64,000 nucleotides of DNA from Rhizobium sp. BK316 (GTDB taxonomy: Bacteria; Pseudomonadota; Alphaproteobacteria; Rhizobiales; Rhizobiaceae): assembly GCF_014193695.1 (NCBI RefSeq), contig NZ_JACHZR010000002.1, positions 496,001 through 560,000 of the forward strand, given 5' to 3'. Each line of letters starts with the position of its first letter. The stretch's first letter is position 1. Positions 16,835-25,431 of this stretch are shown here, piece by piece. The notes beneath the pieces were generated by a model. That model saw nothing but the letters and a program-made list of their open reading frames with translations, ran no database searches and was not told the origin of the DNA. Position numbers and translations under genes: made by a program.

Positions 16835-17999
16835 GTGTTCCGTACCGCCATCAGCCCGGCAAGGCTGATGAGGACGATGGCTGTGGCGTAGATATCCGTC
16901 GTTGCTCCATAGCCGATCGACCTGACGAGGAAGCCGGCAAGGATCGCCGGCAGGCTGAAGGCGAGATAGCTCTGGATGTAGAAGGCTGACAACAGGCCGG
17001 CCCGCTCTTCCGGCTTGGCCAGCGGCATGATCGTCCCGATAGAGCCGAGAAAGTTTGTGCCGAAGCCGGCACCGGTCAAAAGCGTGCCGATCAGCAACAG
17101 CGGCACGTTGGCGAGATGCACACCCGCCACGACTGTCAGAATGCCGAGCGTCTGTGCGCTCACGCCGAAGGCGAGATTGGCCTTCGGCTGCGGCTGCGAC
17201 GCAGGAACACGGAGACAGCGCCTGACAGCATCAGTGCAGCAACGACCGCCCCGCCCGTCAGTGGTGCACGGCTGCCTGTGGTGGAGGCGACCAGGGAAGG
17301 TACGAGCGACAGGTAAAAACCACCGAGCGTCCAGTTGGCAATATTGATCGGCGTCACCAGCGACAGCGGCCGCTTCACCTGCTGCGGAATGGAAATGGCC
17401 GGCTTCAACGATCCGAAGACGCCAGGCCGCGTGCCGCCCGTCTCCCGCGTCAGCCACAGCGCAACGGCTTGCACCGCAAAGGCGGCAAGCAGCAAGGCAT
17501 AGACGAGATGCAGCGGCTCCGGTCCGTATTGGATCAGCGCGCTGGTGCCGATCGCTCCGATCGCCATGCCGGAAAGCGGCGCGATCGAATTGACGATCTG
17601 CCCTCTGGCCCGGTCGATATCGACAAGAGCAGCGCCGAGGGAGGCGCCGGCGATACCGGTGGCGATACCCTGCACGATGCGTGCGGCGATCAGCCATTCC
17701 GGACCGCTGGCGATGGAAAACAGCGCCATGGCAATGATTTCGAGGATCAGTGCGCCGAAGATCACCGGTCGCCGCCCGAGATGATCGGAGATCGAGCCGG
17801 CAATCAGCAATGCTCCAAGCAGCGCGAAAGCGTATACTGCAAAGATGACGGTGATGAGGATGGGGGAAACGGCAAAGCTTTCCTGGTAGATGCGATAGAG
17901 CGGCGTCGGGGCCGCCGACGCGCCGAAGAAGACGGCAAGCGTCAGAGCGTGGAAGCCCATGGGCGACGAATTCTTGATGGATTCGGGAGCGGCGACCAT
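16792..17999 (-). pseudogene. MFS transporter, frameshifted
   Basis: Two reading frames together make one 12-span major facilitator. The first, from 17999 (strong AAGGAGC ribosome site), covers the N-terminal half with the GSISDHLGRRPVI loop signature and ends early after residue 279. Homology continues in another frame from about 17206 (ASQPQPKANLAFGV onward) to 16792. A one-base loss near 17195-17206 explains the switch; the repaired length (about 402 residues) suits the family. It is either a real pseudogene or a sequencing error. The last dozen codons (TRAPCVHSDAQRTL) are read from repeat A. A TetR regulator is divergent upstream. Confidence 0.8.
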
Positions 18000-18014
18000 A
18001 TATAAGCTCCTTAA

Positions 18015-18035
18015 AGCTAAGTCGTTGCGTTAGCT
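18015..18035. promoter_or_regulatory. Candidate TetR operator between MFS and TetR genes
   Basis: AGCTAA and TTAGCT flank nine bases, 15 bases upstream of the MFS start. TetR-family proteins usually bind such palindromes in front of a divergent transporter gene. Assignment is by position and symmetry only. Confidence 0.45.
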
Positions 18036-18112
18036 CTATCTAGGCAAGGCAAAGGATAAAAGCAAATAATTTGCGTTAATGGATATATGAAAGTTTCTGA
18101 ACTGTCGGTGCT

Positions 18113-18248
18113 AGGGCAATTCCAGCAAAAGTGTGTAGCGGTTTTGCGTCCGGAATTGCGTGAAAGCAAAGAGAGCATGTCGCGCAACGACAGGCGTAAA
18201 AAACCTGGAGCGTGCTAGGCGAATCTGAAAGATCGCAGCAGGCTTTAG
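18113..18248 (+). repeat. Rhizobial intergenic repeat family B, copy 1 (full)
   Basis: The 5' module (GCAATTCCAGCAAAAGTGTG, AGCGGTTTTGCG, TCCGGAATTGCG) forms a long palindrome, and the 3' module carries GCGTGCTAGGCGAATCTGAAA and GCAGGCTTTA. Both modules recur at 58164-58259; the 5' module alone recurs inverted at 29701-29749. The copy sits between the TetR operator and the TetR start. Confidence 0.8.
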
Positions 18249-18268
18249 GGGAGAAGGTTGGGTTCGAA

Positions 18269-18832
18269 ATGGCAGTGAAAGAGAATATCCGTCCCGGTGG
18301 CAGAAGTGCGCGTGTCCAGGCTTCGGTGCATGCGGCAGTCCGCGAACTCCTGGCGGAAATGAGCCGAGCGGAGATCACTGTTCCGCTGATTGCGACACGC
18401 GCAGGCGTGACCCCGTCCACCATCTACCGCCGCTGGGGTGACCTGCAGGAATTGCTTGCCGATGTCGCCGTCGAGCGTCTGCGCCCGGACATGGAGCCGG
18501 TCGATACCGGCAATGGCGCCGGTGATCTGGAAGCCTGGGCCGAGCAATATGCGGAGGAAATGTCCTCCGGCCCCGGCCGTGAATATGTCCGGGACGTGCT
18601 CTCCGCCCAGACAGGCGACAACGCCAATAAATGCTGCAACTTCACCCGCCAGCAGATCGAGACGATTGCCGGTCGAGCGAAGGAGAGGGGTGAGACTTTT
18701 CCCGATGTCGATGCGGTGATGGATCGGGTGGTCGCCCCCATCATGTACCGCATCCTGTTCGGCGATGTTCCGACCGCCACCCGTGTGCAGGAGCTTGTCG
18801 GCCACGTCTTCGGCCGGCGTAAGGCCGCCTGA
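18269..18832 (+). CDS. TetR-family transcriptional regulator
   Basis: 187 residues. The N-terminal HTH is clear: VHAAVRELLAEM, then VPLIATRAGVTPSTIYRRWGDLQELLADV, the typical TetR recognition helix with TIYRRW. The C-terminal ligand domain (about residues 70-187) is helical and of the type found with MFS drug exporters. It is divergent from the frameshifted MFS gene, its likely target. The ATG used starts at MAVKENIRPGGRS with GGGGAGAAGG upstream; an earlier in-frame ATG lies inside repeat B and is rejected. If the MFS is dead, this regulator may have lost its purpose. Confidence 0.85.
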   Translation: MAVKENIRPGGRSARVQASVHAAVRELLAEMSRAEITVPLIATRAGVTPSTIYRRWGDLQELLADVAVERLRPDMEPVDTGNGAGDLEAWAEQYAEEMSSGPGREYVRDVLSAQTGDNANKCCNFTRQQIETIAGRAKERGETFPDVDAVMDRVVAPIMYRILFGDVPTATRVQELVGHVFGRRKAA

Positions 18833-18835
18833 TCT

Positions 18836-21800
18836 TCACTCGGCGGCGGTGCGCTTCAAGCCGGAAATCTGCGTGATGTAGGCGCGCAATGCGGCCGGGC
18901 GCACCGGCTTGTGCTGTACCGCGATGCCGTGTTTTTCCGCCTCGGCCCGCACTTCCGGTGTCCGGTCGGCGGTAACGAGCAGGGCTGGAATATCGATGCC
19001 GAAATGCTGCCGCAGGTGCCGGATCGCTTCGACCCCGGTTCCGTCAGCGAGATGGTAATCGGCAATGACGAGATCCGGCGGCTGCCGCATCGAAAGCATC
19101 CGGACAGCGGAAAGCGAATCCACCGCCTGCGTTTCACAGCCCCATCCGTCGATCAGCAGCCGCATGCCTTCGAGGATCTTCGGTTCGTTGTCGATGCAGA
19201 GGATGCGCAGATCCTGCAGCGGCTGCGCCGTCCGGTCGATGGGAAGCATGGCTGCAGTGGTTTCTGCGCTCTTTGAGATATCGAGCGGAATGAGGATTCG
19301 GAATTCCGTACCCTTGCCATGCGTCGAATAAAGCTCGACCTTATGGCTGAGCACGCGGGCGATGCGGTCGACTATGGAGAGCCCGAGCCCCAGGCCCGAT
19401 GCGGTCTTGGCGCCCTCATCCAGCCGCGCGAATTCCTTGAACACCGTCCGGAATTTAGAGGGCGGAATGCCGATGCCGGAATCCATCACCTGGATCACCA
19501 CTTGATTGCCACGTCGCCTTACCCCGACCAGCACCTTGCCGCTGACAGTATATTTGATGGCGTTGGAGACGAGGTTCTGCACCAGTCGCCGCAGCAGGTT
19601 CGGGTCGGAGCGCACGCGCAGGGACGTCGGCATCACTTTGAGCTTCAGCTTCTTCTCGCGGGCGATTGGCGCAAAGTCGGTCTCGATGCGTTCCAGCAGG
19701 TCGGACAGCGGCACGGATGCCAGCCGCGGCCGCATGGCGCCGGTATCGAGGCGGGAAATATCGAGCACGGCGCCGAGAATGCTCTCAACCGATTCCAGCG
19801 CAGAATCGATATTGCGCACGATCGGGCTGTTTTCCGATTGCGCCATGCGTTCGACGAGTGCGGAGGAGTAGAGCCGGGCCGCATTGAGTGGCTGCAGAAT
19901 ATCGTGGCCGGCGGCGGCAAAGAAGCGGGTCTTGCCTATATTGGCCTCCTCGGCCGCTGCACGCGCCTCAGCGAGCTCCTTGTTGACGCGGGTCAGTTCC
20001 GCCGTGCGCTCGACAACACGCTGCTCCAGCGTTTCGTTGGCCTGTTTCAGTGCCCGGTCGGCGGCCACACGCTGGGTGATGTCGGTGAAGGTCGCGACGA
20101 TACCCTTGTCCGGCATGGCATTGGAACGCACTTCGATGATGCGCTCGCCGCCTCCGAGCACCAGCGGGAAGGGCTTGTCGAGCGTCAGGAAGTGCCGCAC
20201 GGCCTGTGACTGGTCGCCGGGTGTGATATCGCCGCGTTGGCTCAGGATGTTGACAATCTCCGAGAGCGGAAAGCCGACCTGGCCGGCATTTTCCGGGAGG
20301 TCCAGCAATTGCCGGAAACGCCGGTTCCAGATCGTCAGCCGGTTGGAACTGTCGAAGACGGCGATGCCCTGGTCCATCTGCGAAAGCGCGGTCTGCAGCA
20401 TGTCCTGATTGTACTGCAGCGCTTCGCTCGCCTGATCGAGCAGCCATGCCGTGTCGGACGAGGCATCCTCGATCTTCTGCAGGATCAGGGACAGCACCAG
20501 CCGCGCCGAGGAGGAGCCGATGGCGCTGCCGAGAAGCTGCTCGGTGAAATGGATGAGCGCCATATCGGCCGGCTGGTCGTCCTCCAGTTTGCGCCCGGAC
20601 GTCTGCTCGTAGGTCGCAAGCGAGCGCTGCATGCGCTCTTCGCCGAGATAGCGGGCGATCGCCGTCTTGAGATCGCCGACGCTGATGCGGGTCTTCCAGC
20701 CGCGCGTGGCAAATTGCGAGCGCGAATGCCGCTTGACGAAAATGCCGGCCTGGATGCGTTCCAGTGGCTTGGCGTTGCGTGTCAGCGAGCCGACGATGAA
20801 GGCGGCGGTGTTGACGAGCAGGCTCATCGCCGTCGCATTGACAAGCGGATCGGTATCCGGGCCGGTAAAGAGCGTCGCGCCGGGAAAGATGAAGCCGAGG
20901 AAGGTGCTTGCCACATAGGAATAATCCGGGCCTCCGAGGGACGGCAGGAACAGCAGATAGACCCAGATGATGAAGCCGGACGATAGGCCGAGGACGGCGC
21001 CGCGGGCATTCGCCCGCCGCCAGATCATGCCGCCGAAGAGGGCGGGTGCAATCTGCGCGATGGCGGCAAAGGAGAGCAGGCCGATCGAGGCGAGCCCTGC
21101 CGTGCTGTCCGTCGAGCGATAATAGGCATAGCCCAGCAGCAGCACGGCGAAGATGGCGCTGCGGCGGATATTGAGCAGGCTCTTTGCGAAGTCGTCACGC
21201 TGGCTCGCAAGCCTCGCGAATTTCCGGCGCAGGAAGAACGGCATGACGATGTCGTTCGACACCATGATGGAAAGCGCCACGGAATCGACGATCACCATGG
21301 CGGTCGCCGCCGAAAAGCCGCCGATGAAGGTGATAAGCGAGACTACAGGCATTTGCCCTGCAAGTGGCAGGGTAAGAACATAAAGATCGGCATTGCCGTT
21401 GCCGCCGAAGATGAGCAGCCCTCCGATGGCGACCGGCAGCACGAAGAGATTGATGGCGATCAGATAAAGCGGAAAGAGAATACCCGCGAGCCGGAGCTGC
21501 TTTGCCGTGCGGTTTTCGACGACCGTGACATGGAACTGGCGCGGCAGCATGATAATGGCGAAAGCCGAGAGCAGCGTCAGCGTGATCCATCGGCTGAGCG
21601 GGGTCTGATAGTCGAGTGCGGCGGTGACCAGGGTGTTCTCCGATCCCTTCTGCCACAGGTCGCTTGGCCCGTCGAACAGGAACCAGATGACGCAGACGCC
21701 TGCCGTCAGGAAGGCAACGAGCTTCACCATCGATTCCATCGATACCGCGAGGATGAGCCCGTCCTGATGTTCGGTCGCATCGGTGTGGCGGGTGCCGAAC

Positions 21801-22336
21801 ATGATGGCGAAGCAGGCAAGCACCAGCGTGACGATCAGCGGAAGGTCGAGGAAATAGAGGTTGCCACTGCCGATGCCATAGTCGGACGGATTGACCATGG
21901 CCGTGACCGTCGCTGAAATGGATTTCAGCTGCAGCGCGATATAAGGAATGGTGCCGATCAGGCAGATCAGCGCCACGATCGTGGCAACCGTGGAGTTCTT
22001 GCCATAGCGGGCGGCAATGAAATCGGCGACGGAGGTCAGCTTCTCGGCCTTGGCGAGTTCGATGATGCGCTTCAAAAGCGGCATGCCGAGTGTGAAGACG
22101 AGGATCGGCCCGATATAGATGCCGGCAAATTCCAACCCGTGATGGGCAGCTAAGCCGACGCCGCCGAAATAGGTCCAGGACGTGCAGTAGATCGCCAGAC
22201 TGAGCGCATAGACCGCCGGTCGGCCGCCTTCCGGCACACCGAATTTCCGGCTTCGGCGGTCGCCGTAGCTAGCTACTGCGAAAAGCAGCAGAAGATAACC
22301 CAAGGCAAACGCAAATATGACCCAGCCTGGAAGCAT
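18836..22336 (-). CDS. Sodium/solute symporter-like hybrid histidine kinase
   Basis: 1166 residues. Residues 1-500 are a 13-span sodium:solute-symporter-like membrane domain (YALSLAIYCTSWTYFGGVGLAA near residue 45). A PAS domain follows (about 635-750), then a coiled coil, a HisKA with phospho-acceptor H811 in FFAAAGHDILQPLNAA, an HATPase domain (NLVSNAIKYT, GSGIGIPPSKF, GLGLGLSIVDRI) and a C-terminal receiver with D1093 in VIADYHLADG. Such transporter-kinase fusions sense a carried solute or its flux; relatives include NahK/CbrA-like kinases. The start uses a GGAGGG site six bases before ATG. It ends three bases from the convergent TetR gene. Confidence 0.9.
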   Translation of the reverse strand: MLPGWVIFAFALGYLLLLFAVASYGDRRSRKFGVPEGGRPAVYALSLAIYCTSWTYFGGVGLAAHHGLEFAGIYIGPILVFTLGMPLLKRIIELAKAEKLTSVADFIAARYGKNSTVATIVALICLIGTIPYIALQLKSISATVTAMVNPSDYGIGSGNLYFLDLPLIVTLVLACFAIMFGTRHTDATEHQDGLILAVSMESMVKLVAFLTAGVCVIWFLFDGPSDLWQKGSENTLVTAALDYQTPLSRWITLTLLSAFAIIMLPRQFHVTVVENRTAKQLRLAGILFPLYLIAINLFVLPVAIGGLLIFGGNGNADLYVLTLPLAGQMPVVSLITFIGGFSAATAMVIVDSVALSIMVSNDIVMPFFLRRKFARLASQRDDFAKSLLNIRRSAIFAVLLLGYAYYRSTDSTAGLASIGLLSFAAIAQIAPALFGGMIWRRANARGAVLGLSSGFIIWVYLLFLPSLGGPDYSYVASTFLGFIFPGATLFTGPDTDPLVNATAMSLLVNTAAFIVGSLTRNAKPLERIQAGIFVKRHSRSQFATRGWKTRISVGDLKTAIARYLGEERMQRSLATYEQTSGRKLEDDQPADMALIHFTEQLLGSAIGSSSARLVLSLILQKIEDASSDTAWLLDQASEALQYNQDMLQTALSQMDQGIAVFDSSNRLTIWNRRFRQLLDLPENAGQVGFPLSEIVNILSQRGDITPGDQSQAVRHFLTLDKPFPLVLGGGERIIEVRSNAMPDKGIVATFTDITQRVAADRALKQANETLEQRVVERTAELTRVNKELAEARAAAEEANIGKTRFFAAAGHDILQPLNAARLYSSALVERMAQSENSPIVRNIDSALESVESILGAVLDISRLDTGAMRPRLASVPLSDLLERIETDFAPIAREKKLKLKVMPTSLRVRSDPNLLRRLVQNLVSNAIKYTVSGKVLVGVRRRGNQVVIQVMDSGIGIPPSKFRTVFKEFARLDEGAKTASGLGLGLSIVDRIARVLSHKVELYSTHGKGTEFRILIPLDISKSAETTAAMLPIDRTAQPLQDLRILCIDNEPKILEGMRLLIDGWGCETQAVDSLSAVRMLSMRQPPDLVIADYHLADGTGVEAIRHLRQHFGIDIPALLVTADRTPEVRAEAEKHGIAVQHKPVRPAALRAYITQISGLKRTAAE

Positions 22337-22347
22337 TGACCCTCCGC

Positions 22348-22364
22348 CGGCGGACAATCCGCCG
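22348..22364 (-). promoter_or_regulatory. GC-rich hairpin just before the kinase ribosome site
   Basis: CGGCGGA and TCCGCCG pair perfectly around three bases, directly upstream of the GGAGGG ribosome site of the symporter-kinase gene. If within the mRNA leader, it could limit or tune translation; it could also be a protein-binding palindrome. Confidence 0.35.
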
Positions 22365-22555
22365 TCCTCCGGAACACATTGGAGATTAGGGCAATTCAGC
22401 AAGTTTGAAAATTCCCAGGGTCTTCGTCTTAAGTTCTACGTCGAAGGGGACGGTCTCCGAATATTTCCAATTGCCGATTGATTAATTGAGATGAAGGTGT
22501 AGCTAATGAAAACAACGGCATGTCTTTGAAAATGCATCGAGGGGAGACGCATCTG

Positions 22556-22993
22556 ATGCTCAATGAGTTCAAAGCTTTCATCGCCCGCGGCAATGTCATG
22601 GATCTTGCAGTCGGCGTCATCATCGGCGGCGCCTTCGGGGGCATCGTCAAATCTCTGGTCGACGATATCATCATGCCGATCGTCGGCGCGATCTTCGGCG
22701 GTTTCGACTTCTCCAACTACTTCATTCCGCTGTCATCCAAGGTCACTGAGACGAGCCTTGCCGGCGCCCGCGCTCAGGGCGCCGTTTTCGCCTATGGCAG
22801 CTTCATCACCGTCCTCATCAATTTCCTGATCCTCGCGTGGATCATCTTCCTGATGATCAAGGCTGTGAATATTCTGCGCGAGCAGGTCGAGCGCAAGGAA
22901 AAGCAAGCGCCGGCAGAGGTTCCGCCGCCGCCGGCGGATGTCGCGCTGCTGACGGAAATCCGCGACCTTCTCGCCAAACGCCCCACCGTCTGA
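22556..22993 (+). CDS. mscL: Large-conductance mechanosensitive channel
   Basis: 145 residues, normal MscL length. The N-terminal amphipathic helix and first span read [40 protein letters not shown], the family signature; the second span is at about 80-105 ([22 protein letters not shown]). The C-terminus has the charged helix ([12 protein letters not shown] type). It opens under membrane tension to release solutes on osmotic downshock and forms a homopentamer. The ATG used follows GAGGGGAGA; an earlier ATG 12 codons upstream would add non-homologous residues. It is divergent from the kinase gene. Confidence 0.95.
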   Translation: MLNEFKAFIARGNVMDLAVGVIIGGAFGGIVKSLVDDIIMPIVGAIFGGFDFSNYFIPLSSKVTETSLAGARAQGAVFAYGSFITVLINFLILAWIIFLMIKAVNILREQVERKEKQAPAEVPPPPADVALLTEIRDLLAKRPTV

Positions 22994-23115
22994 TCCGGTC
23001 CCAAGCCCGTCCGCCCCGGCCGGGCTCAATCATCACGAAAATCGATATGTCATCACGCATTGTCATGGGATTTGCGCCTGCAAATCCGCTATGAAGGCGT
23101 GAACTGGAGATATGC

Positions 23116-24282
23116 ATGTCGATTGTAAGCAGCCTCAGCCCGCGCGCCATCGCAGCGCCAGAAAGCGGGATCGTAGAAGTCGTCAACTATGCCCGCGGCC
23201 GTGAAGGCCTTCTGCCGCTCTGGGTCGGCGAGGGTGATCTTCCTACCCCCGATTTCATCAATCAGGCCGCCATGCAGGCGCTCGCCGTCGGCGAGACCTT
23301 CTACACTTGGCAGCGCGGCATCCCCGAGTTGCGCCAGGCGCTGTCGGATTATTATTTCAGGCATTTTGGCATCCGCCTTCCGGTCGAGCATTTTTATGTG
23401 ACCGGTTCGGGCATGCAGGCGATCCAGATTGCCGTTCAGGCAATCACCTCGCCCGGCGATGAATTTGTCTATCTCACCCCGGCTTGGCCGAACATTGCCG
23501 CTGCACTCGAAATCGCCGGCGCCCGCTCGGTTGGCGTCGAACTGCAGTTCGAAGGCGGTACTTGGACTGTCGACCTCAACCGCATCGAAGCGGCGATCAC
23601 GCCGAAGACCCGCGGTCTCTTCATCAACACGCCGTCGAACCCGACCGGCTGGACCGCGACGAAGAAGGATCTGGCCGACATCCTGGCACTGGCCCGCAAG
23701 CATGATCTCTGGATCATGGCCGATGAGATCTATGCCCGTTATTTCTACGCTGGTGGCCGGGCGCCCTCTTTCCTCGATGTGATGGAACCGGGCGACAAGG
23801 TGATGTTCGTCAACTCCTTCTCCAAGAACTGGTCGATGACCGGCTGGCGCGTCGGCTGGATCGTTGCTCCGCCGGAAACCGGGCAGGTGCTGGAAAACCT
23901 GATCCAATATTCCACTTCGGGCGTTGCTCAATTCATGCAGAAGGGCGCTGTCGCAGCGCTCAACGACGGTGATGCCTTCGTGCAGTCGAACATCGATAAG
24001 GCAACGCGCTCCCGCGATATCCTCTGCGATGCGATGATTGCCACCAACCGCGTCCAGACACTGAAGCCGGACGGTGCGCTCTACGCCTTCCTGAAGATCG
24101 ACGGCGTCACCGACAGCCGAAAGGCCGCGATCGACATCGTCGACAAGACCGATGTCGGCCTTGCTCCCGGCACGGCCTTCGGACCCGGCGGCGAGCTTTT
24201 CCTGCGCGCCTGCTTCCTGCGCGATCCAGCGCAAGTGACAGTCGCGGCCGAGCGGCTCTGCGATTACATCCTGAAGCTTTAG
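23116..24282 (+). CDS. PLP-dependent aminotransferase, class I/II
   Basis: 388 residues, fold type I. Visible are the substrate region PLWVGEGDLPTPDF, the FINTPSNPTGW motif, the DEIYARYFY strand, and the PLP lysine near residue 237 in NSFSKNWSMTGWRVGWIV. The C-terminal arginine that binds the substrate carboxylate lies in LFLRACFLRDP. It probably transaminates aspartate, another amino acid or a 2-oxo acid; the substrate is not determinable. The ribosome site GGAG is six bases before this ATG. The gene is convergent with the peptidase E-like gene and overlaps it by four bases. Confidence 0.9.
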   Translation: MSIVSSLSPRAIAAPESGIVEVVNYARGREGLLPLWVGEGDLPTPDFINQAAMQALAVGETFYTWQRGIPELRQALSDYYFRHFGIRLPVEHFYVTGSGMQAIQIAVQAITSPGDEFVYLTPAWPNIAAALEIAGARSVGVELQFEGGTWTVDLNRIEAAITPKTRGLFINTPSNPTGWTATKKDLADILALARKHDLWIMADEIYARYFYAGGRAPSFLDVMEPGDKVMFVNSFSKNWSMTGWRVGWIVAPPETGQVLENLIQYSTSGVAQFMQKGAVAALNDGDAFVQSNIDKATRSRDILCDAMIATNRVQTLKPDGALYAFLKIDGVTDSRKAAIDIVDKTDVGLAPGTAFGPGGELFLRACFLRDPAQVTVAAERLCDYILKL

Positions 24283-24959
24283 GCGGAGCGGCGCATCGCT
24301 TCCGGCAGCACCGGAAGCAGCGTCACATTCCGCCCCTCGACAATGATGACTTCGCCGTCTCGAAGCGGCTGGAAGGGCATACTCGCTTCCTCAAGGAAGC
24401 CGACGGTCTTTTCGGCTGCTTCGGCCTCATCATGGTCAGAGCGATAATGCGGAACGATGGAGAAATCGACAAGGCCAAGCCCATCCCAAAGAATGCCCTC
24501 GTCATAGCCCGGCACGAGTTGGCGTGGGTCATCCATGATGTCGATGCCGTCAAGTGAGGGCGTCGCCACGACCGCCCCGGCGCTGAAGCCGCCATAGACG
24601 AGCGCATCCTTGCGCAGCAATTCCCCGATGATGCGATCAAAGCCGCTCTGGCGCATGGCTCGCCGCAGAAGAAATGCATTGCCGCCGACGGCCCAGACGA
24701 AGTCGATGCCGGCGAGTGCTTCTTTCAGCGCGTGCGGTTGTCCGAAATAGTCTCGCAGATCCAGCTCTTCCGCCCCGATCCCCCAATCGGCAAGTTCTTC
24801 TTTGGGGTCGTAGATATTGGTCTCATAGGCGCGACGCGCCTCGGACGGAATGAAGTCCAGCGCATTCTGGATGACGGCGGCGCGTCGCCCGCCGTTGAGA
24901 AGTTTCTTGAGCCGGAAAGCGCTGGCACCGAGCCGGTAGGATGACAGATAGAGCCTCAT
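24279..24959 (-). CDS. Peptidase E-like / type 1 glutamine amidotransferase-like protein
   Basis: 226 residues. The nucleophile elbow GGFSAGAVV (serine at about residue 123) and the preceding VWAVGGNAFLLRRAM strand match the S51 dipeptidase E fold, in which a serine replaces the cysteine of amidotransferases. The C-terminal half has FSIVPHY, with the candidate catalytic histidine. Dipeptidase E cleaves Asp-X dipeptides in the cytoplasm, but a distant family member could act otherwise. The gene starts about 100 bases downstream of a transcription terminator that follows a tiny reading frame, which might act as its leader. Its end overlaps the aminotransferase by four bases. Confidence 0.8.
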   Translation of the reverse strand: MRLYLSSYRLGASAFRLKKLLNGGRRAAVIQNALDFIPSEARRAYETNIYDPKEELADWGIGAEELDLRDYFGQPHALKEALAGIDFVWAVGGNAFLLRRAMRQSGFDRIIGELLRKDALVYGGFSAGAVVATPSLDGIDIMDDPRQLVPGYDEGILWDGLGLVDFSIVPHYRSDHDEAEAAEKTVGFLEEASMPFQPLRDGEVIIVEGRNVTLLPVLPEAMRRSA

Positions 24960-25060
24960 TGTTGCTGCTCCCGGTTTTGAAGGGGCAGGTCACGAACCGG
25001 CATTGAGAGAAGATCTTGTGCCACGAGAAGTCCTTTGTATGGGGCGGACATCGGGGCAGA

Positions 25061-25091
25061 AATAAAAACCCCGCGCGTGTCCGGCGGGGTT
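25061..25091 (-). terminator. Rho-independent terminator after the 24-codon frame
   Basis: On the minus strand AACCCCGC pairs with GCGGGGTT over a nine-base loop and is followed directly by TTTATTT. This is the best-formed intrinsic terminator in the window. It lies 28 bases after the small frame and about 100 bases before the peptidase E-like start. Confidence 0.8.
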
Positions 25092-25118
25092 GGATCGGGT
25101 GAAGTGAACAGTTTCAGG

Positions 25119-25193
25119 TCACAAGCCGACGCCCCCACCGCAAAGGGTGGTCGTCATGCCCATCGTCATAGCCTGAAACGCGTAGTTGTTCAT
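25119..25193 (-). CDS. 24-residue peptide in a structured mini-transcript
   Basis: The frame encodes MNNYAFQAMTMGMTTTLC followed by GGGVGL. AAGGTAGG lies seven bases before ATG, a good ribosome site, and a TTGACA box is at 25223-25228. Within the transcript GTTTCAGG (25172-25179) pairs with CCTGAAAC (25111-25118), enclosing almost the whole frame, and CCACC/GGTGG forms an inner hairpin; a strong terminator follows. This is the layout of either a small RNA carrying a peptide or a leader-peptide attenuator for the peptidase E-like gene. I do not recognise the peptide. The run of Met and Thr codons (ATG ACG ATG GGC ATG ACG ACC ACC) is notable. Confidence 0.5.
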   Translation of the reverse strand: MNNYAFQAMTMGMTTTLCGGGVGL

Positions 25194-25431
25194 ACACCTA
25201 CCTTGACTTGCCGTGGACGCCTTGTCAACGCGCTCGGAAAGGGGTGGCAAAAGACGTTTTTGTCCCGAAACCGGCTGTTCGATAAAATTGTAGAAATACC
25301 TGAAATCCGCCTCTAACCACATCTCCAAACATACCGGCCGCAAAGGCTTTCCGAGGCCGTTTGATAACAAAATCGGAAAGGAAAAAGCCGTTCTGATGCT
25401 CCCGAAAAAACATAAAACAGGGAATGCAGAC

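Noticed and set aside
16792..17999. Programmed ribosomal frameshift in the MFS gene
   Set aside because: No slippery heptamer or downstream structure is seen at the switch point; a plain indel is simpler.
25396..25431. Earlier start for galE
   Set aside because: The added residues (MLPKKHKTGNAD) are not part of the epimerase fold and the downstream ATG matches the usual NAD-loop beginning.
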